A stretch of DNA of 8,972 bases, taken from Candidatus Pelagibacter sp. TMED275 (GTDB lineage Bacteria; Pseudomonadota; Alphaproteobacteria; Pelagibacterales; Pelagibacteraceae). Positions 6,424 to 8,972 of the stretch are shown piece by piece; within the stretch, counting starts at the first letter, position 1; each line of letters starts with the position of its first letter. The notes below the pieces were generated by a model. That model was not told the origin of the DNA, made no database searches, and saw only the letters and a list, made by a program, of their open reading frames with translations. The DNA lies in the NCBI GenBank assembly GCA_002169255.1, contig NHLU01000025.1:4139-13110 (forward strand). The letters are read 5' to 3'. Made by a program: the position numbers and the translations under genes.

Positions 6424-6837
6424 ATGGTTAGAATATCTAAAACATACGTTCCTAATTTAAAAGAGAAATACATGTGTGAAAAACACAAGGTTTTTTTCAG
6501 AAGAAAACTTTTGGAATGGAAAACAGAGATAATAAGAGCTAATAATGAAGCTTTAAATAATTCATTTGATGATAATAGTGCATCAGCAGATATAGTTGAT
6601 CAAGCAAGTTCTTATACAGAAAAAAATGTTGAGATGAGAGCTATAAATAGGCAGATAAAATTGATTTCTAAAATTGATCAAGCGGTTAAAAAAATTAAGG
6701 ATGGTACATACGGATTTTGTGAAGAAACAGGGGAGCCAATCGGAATAAAAAGACTAATAGCAAGACCAATAGCTACTTTGTGTATATCTGCACAAGAAAA
6801 ACATGAAAAAGACGAGAAGGTTTATGCTGATACTTAA
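6424..6837 (+). CDS. dksA: DksA/TraR family RNA polymerase-binding transcription factor
   Basis: Binds in the RNA polymerase secondary channel and, with ppGpp, lowers rRNA promoter activity and activates amino-acid biosynthesis promoters. The 137 residues are close to the 140-150 of proteobacterial DksA. An N-terminal segment including KYMCEKHKVFFRRKLLEWK leads into the coiled coil, whose tip carries the functional Asp-x-x-Asp-x-Ala pattern (Asp56, Asp59, Ala61). The globular end has YGFCEETGEPIG and ARPIATLCISAQEKHE. The zinc finger is reduced to CxxT-x17-CxxA (Cys99, Thr102, Cys120, Ala123), against four cysteines in E. coli. Loss of cysteines is known among alphaproteobacterial DksA proteins. 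The ATG at 6424 is preferred over Met17 because the first 16 residues resemble other alphaproteobacterial DksA N-termini. Its stop shares TTAA with the stop of the convergent GST gene. Confidence 0.94.
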   Translation: MVRISKTYVPNLKEKYMCEKHKVFFRRKLLEWKTEIIRANNEALNNSFDDNSASADIVDQASSYTEKNVEMRAINRQIKLISKIDQAVKKIKDGTYGFCEETGEPIGIKRLIARPIATLCISAQEKHEKDEKVYADT

Positions 6838-7457
6838 GGTTTGGGAATTTGACCAGCTCCCATAAAATTATACCCTTTGATTACCGCATCTCTTTCTGAA
6901 ATCGTATTATACCACCTAGATAAATTGTTATATTTTTTTAATCCAATATCATGCCATTCGTGTCTTGCTATCCATGGCCAGGTAGCTATATCTGCAATAG
7001 AATAATGTTCACTTGCCAAAAACTTAGAAATTCCTAATCTTAAATCCAAGTCTTCATAAAGTTTTTTTGTAATATTAAAATATCTTTCTTCTCCAAATTT
7101 ACTAATACCCGGATTGTAGTGGTGAAATTGATGGTGTTGTCCTATTAAAGGTCCAATCAATCCCATTTGAGCCATTAACCATTGATCAATTTCAATTTTA
7201 TAAGATTTATCATATAAAATTTTATATTTATCTGCTAAATAAATTAGTATTGCGCCAGACTCAAAAATAGACTGTTTTGTTTCATGATCAGTAATAACTG
7301 GTATTTTATTAAATGGGCTTATTTTTTTAAATTCAGCATTGAATTGTTCTTTATTAGATAAATTAATTGGAGTTATTTTATAATCAGTTTTTACTTCCTC
7401 CAACATTATACTAATCTTTTTACCGTTGGGGGTATCAGCTGCAAATAATTCAATCAC
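6834..7457 (-). CDS. Glutathione S-transferase, Nu-class (YfcG-like)
   Basis: Cytosolic glutathione transferase-fold protein of 207 residues, the family's usual length. The N-terminal thioredoxin-like domain begins MIELFAADTPNGKKI, closely matching E. coli YfcG, where Thr9 and Asn11 lie in the glutathione site. Both are present here, and no catalytic Tyr or Cys replaces them. FNKIPVI holds the conserved cis-proline and FESGAILIYL the glutathione-binding Glu-Ser. The helical C-terminal domain has HYSIADIATWPW, the N-capping box. YfcG is known for glutathione-dependent disulfide reductase activity, so a redox role is more likely than detoxification. Translation starts at GTG: the sequence GTGA overlaps the reductase stop TGA by four bases, so this is the last gene of the ferredoxin operon. 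It ends sharing TTAA with dksA. Confidence 0.86.
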   Translation of the reverse strand: MIELFAADTPNGKKISIMLEEVKTDYKITPINLSNKEQFNAEFKKISPFNKIPVITDHETKQSIFESGAILIYLADKYKILYDKSYKIEIDQWLMAQMGLIGPLIGQHHQFHHYNPGISKFGEERYFNITKKLYEDLDLRLGISKFLASEHYSIADIATWPWIARHEWHDIGLKKYNNLSRWYNTISERDAVIKGYNFMGAGQIPKP

Positions 7458-8471
7458 CTTTTAACACCAAGTCTGTCCTTTAATGATTTAGATGTAGTTG
7501 TAAACTCAAATCTATACTTTTCATCAGGGCGAGCATACTTAAAGCACCCTCTAGCTGCCAATGCACCTTCATGAAAACCTGATAATATGAGCTTAAGTTT
7601 TCCTGGATAACTACAAATATCACCAATTGCAAATATTCCTTTTTGGTTAGTCTCGAAATTTTCAGTATTTACTTCAATTGTTTTTTTATCAAAATTGAGG
7701 CCCCAATTTGAAATAGGACCAAGTTTCATTATTAAACCAAAAAATCCAAGAAGATAATTTGTATTTATATTTTTAATATCACCATTTTCATGTTTTATGC
7801 TGATAGAATTTATACTGCTATTTCCCTCTATAGAATTTAATTGATACTGAGTTAATAATTCTATAACATTATTTTTTGCTAAATCTTTTATTTTTTTTAC
7901 ACTTGCCTCTGATCCTCTAAATTCATCTCTTCTATGAATTAATTTTATTTTTGATGATTTTGACAGTTCAATAGCCCAATCCAGAGCTGAATCACCTCCT
8001 CCAAAAATAGATATGTCTTTTCCTTGAAAAATAGATTTATCTTTTACTGAGTAAAAAATATTTTTGCCTTCGTATTTCTCGCTATCTTTTGCTGAAAACT
8101 TTCTTGGTTCAAAAGATCCTACACCACCTGCTATAACAATGTTTGGAGTAATAAATTTTTTTTTTTTTATTTGTTGTAACTATCCACTTATTATCTTTTC
8201 TATTAACTTCTTCTACTCTCTCATTTAAGTGAATATTTGATTTAAATGGTCTGATTTGCTTAATTAATTGATTAGTCAATTCTTCACCAGTACATTCTGG
8301 TATTCCAGGAATATCATAAATCGGTTTATCAGGATAAAGTTCTATACATTGTCCTCCTATTTTATCTAAATTATCAACAACCTCACATTTCAATCCAATA
8401 AGGTTAAGTTGATGGACACAAAAGAGTCCTGTTGGACCTGCTCCAATTACTACGGCATCTGTATTTATCAT
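7454..8471 (-). CDS. Ferredoxin-NADP reductase (thioredoxin reductase-like), frameshifted
   Basis: FAD flavoprotein that transfers electrons between NADPH and ferredoxin, of the thioredoxin-reductase-like type (YumC relatives). ATG at 8471 opens a frame with the FAD site VVIGAGPTG, then GGQCIELYPDKPIYDIPG. After about 100 codons it meets a run of 13 A on the coding strand (8156-8168), shifts frame and stops at 8109 after 120 residues. Removing one A gives KKKKFITPNIVIAGGVGSFEP and an open frame to 7454, about 339 residues in all, the normal family length. It contains GGGDSALDW and HRRDEFRG (NADPH site; the arginines favour NADP) and AIGDICSYPG (second FAD motif). There is no CxxC redox pair, so it is not a thioredoxin reductase. 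It overlaps the ferredoxin stop by one base and the GST start by four. Conserved downstream sequence suggests a recent shift, a sequencing error or slippage. Confidence 0.88.
8156..8168 (-). repeat. A13 homopolymer causing the reductase frameshift
   Basis: Thirteen consecutive T on the plus strand, read as A13 in the reductase message between codons for TTN and FIT. Twelve or fifteen A would restore the frame; thirteen shifts it by one. It is the longest single-base run I noticed in the window and a classic site both for miscalled length and for RNA polymerase slippage. Confidence 0.9.
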
Positions 8472-8791
8472 TAAGATTGTTTTGCTGGAAGATTAACTAC
8501 CAACCCTTCTAATTCATCTGAAACAATAATCTGACAACTTAATCTGCTAAATTTATTAGGTTCAAAAGCCATATCCAACATATCATCTTCACCATCTTCT
8601 TTTTTTGGCATTTTATCAAACCAAACCTCATTTACATATACATGGCAAGTTGCACATGACATTCCACCACCACAGTCAGCATCTATACCTGGAATATCGT
8701 TTTGTATTGCGCCCTCCATTACTGTTAATCCATTTTTAACGTCTACTGTATGGGGTTTTCCTGAGTTTTCTATATACGTAATTTTAGACAT
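8471..8791 (-). CDS. 2Fe-2S ferredoxin, adrenodoxin type
   Basis: Small soluble electron carrier of 106 residues, the usual length for vertebrate/bacterial adrenodoxin-type ferredoxins. The cluster ligands are Cys40, Cys46, Cys49 and Cys86, arranged C-x5-C-x2-C-x36-C within [17 protein letters not shown] and RLSCQIIV. An acidic stretch ([11 protein letters not shown], about 64-74) is the expected docking surface for the reductase and partner enzymes. Its stop TAA shares its last base with the reductase ATG, so the pair is probably made in fixed ratio. No Shine-Dalgarno is obvious before the ATG, and only 17 bases separate it from the proteorhodopsin terminator. Expression therefore probably depends on readthrough. 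The terminal electron acceptor is not encoded in the window. The lack of IscX/HscAB neighbours argues against the dedicated Isc ferredoxin, without excluding it. Confidence 0.94.
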   Translation of the reverse strand: MSKITYIENSGKPHTVDVKNGLTVMEGAIQNDIPGIDADCGGGMSCATCHVYVNEVWFDKMPKKEDGEDDMLDMAFEPNKFSRLSCQIIVSDELEGLVVNLPAKQS

Positions 8792-8808
8792 AGAATTAAT
8801 ATAGGTAC

Positions 8809-8850
8809 AAAAAAAAATAGGGCAAGTGGCATATGCCCCTCGCCCTATTT
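8809..8850 (-). terminator. Intrinsic terminator after proteorhodopsin
   Basis: Read on the minus strand, AAATAGGGC (8850-8842) pairs perfectly with GCCCTATTT (8823-8815). The inner bases extend the stem through a G-T wobble, two pairs, one G-A mismatch and the near-palindrome GGCATATGCC. The hairpin runs straight into an uninterrupted T run (plus-strand A at 8809-8817). This is a textbook Rho-independent terminator 21 bases after the proteorhodopsin stop, upstream of the ferredoxin gene. On the plus strand there is no T tract, so it works in one direction. Confidence 0.9.
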
Positions 8851-8871
8851 AATAAGTACAGAATACTTTTA

Positions 8872-8972
8872 TTATGCTCTTCTGCCGCCTGAGTTAGCAA
8901 CTGCGCAAGACCAGATAATAACACCAAATGCGATCTTATTAACAAAGTCAGCTAAGTTGTAAATCACGTTAA
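8872..8972 (-). CDS. Proteorhodopsin, C-terminal end (5' part outside window)
   Basis: Last 32 residues of a light-driven proton pump of the microbial rhodopsin family, in the inner membrane. The visible helix G reads NVIYNLADFVNKIAFGVIIW, nearly the same as the helix G of the SAR86 green proteorhodopsin (LIYNLADFVNKILFGLIIW). The Lys encoded at 8935-8937 aligns with Lys231, which carries retinal as a Schiff base. The hydrophilic tail ends SGGRRA. The spectral-tuning and proton-donor residues in helix C lie outside the window. All four Asn codons are AAC, and the fragment is clearly richer in G+C than its neighbours, as expected of a very highly expressed gene. The terminator follows. A xanthorhodopsin or halorhodopsin is less likely from this helix, but the fragment is short. 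Confidence 0.92.
   Translation of the reverse strand, partial: NVIYNLADFVNKIAFGVIIWSCAVANSGGRRA

Noticed and set aside
7454..7729. Separate 91-residue protein starting at an internal ATG
   Set aside because: Its Met is an internal residue of the reductase (FGLIMKLGP); the same frame is open upstream to the A13 tract and carries the NADPH-binding motifs, so it is the C-terminal part of one gene.
1..8972. CRISPR arrays, tRNA or rRNA genes, insertion sequences, attachment sites
   Set aside because: No regularly spaced repeats, cloverleaf-like sequence, transposase motif or terminal inverted repeats were seen by reading both strands.

Overview
The window is very AT-rich (roughly a quarter G+C by eye), densely packed and without RNA genes, insertion sequences or CRISPR arrays. 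The right end carries the last 32 codons of a proteorhodopsin, followed on the same strand by a 2Fe-2S ferredoxin and a thioredoxin-reductase-like ferredoxin-NADP reductase. This order is known from SAR11 (Pelagibacterales). Together with the base composition, the one- to four-base gene overlaps and a DksA with an alphaproteobacterial-style reduced zinc finger, it points to a SAR11-like marine alphaproteobacterium. The assignment is inference from gene content, since no marker gene is present.

Layout, left to right. (1) 1-1247, plus strand: umuC, a translesion polymerase missing only its first few codons. (2) 1252-4039: a gluconate block. gntK and gnd form a minus-strand pair, and a divergent SMP-30/gluconolactonase gene starts 58 bases from gnd. 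The three predicted enzymes form a line from gluconolactone to gluconate, 6-phosphogluconate and ribulose 5-phosphate. (3) 4050-6346, minus strand: a membrane glycosylation operon. It holds a PMT/GT39-like multi-spanning glycosyltransferase, a previously unlisted 39-residue single-span membrane protein at 4919-5038, and a GtrB/DPM1-like GT2 glycosyltransferase whose start codon overlaps the small gene's stop. (4) 6376-6837, plus strand: dksA behind a near-consensus sigma-70 promoter with a discriminator resembling that of rRNA P1 promoters. (5) 6834-8972, minus strand: proteorhodopsin tail, strong intrinsic terminator, ferredoxin, ferredoxin reductase, and a Nu-class-like glutathione transferase. 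The last three overlap by 1 and 4 bases and so form one transcription unit.

The most notable points are these. The ferredoxin reductase frame is broken by a 13-A tract at 8156-8168, while everything downstream stays open and conserved, so this is either a sequencing error or a slippage site. A strong terminator separates the probably highly expressed proteorhodopsin from its redox genes, with almost no room for a second promoter. The 6-phosphogluconate dehydrogenase has an Asp where NADP enzymes usually have Asn-Arg-Ser, and it lacks two conserved substrate-phosphate ligands. The dksA promoter looks like a target of DksA itself. No wholly new defence or mobile system is visible. Intergenic gaps are all under 100 bases.
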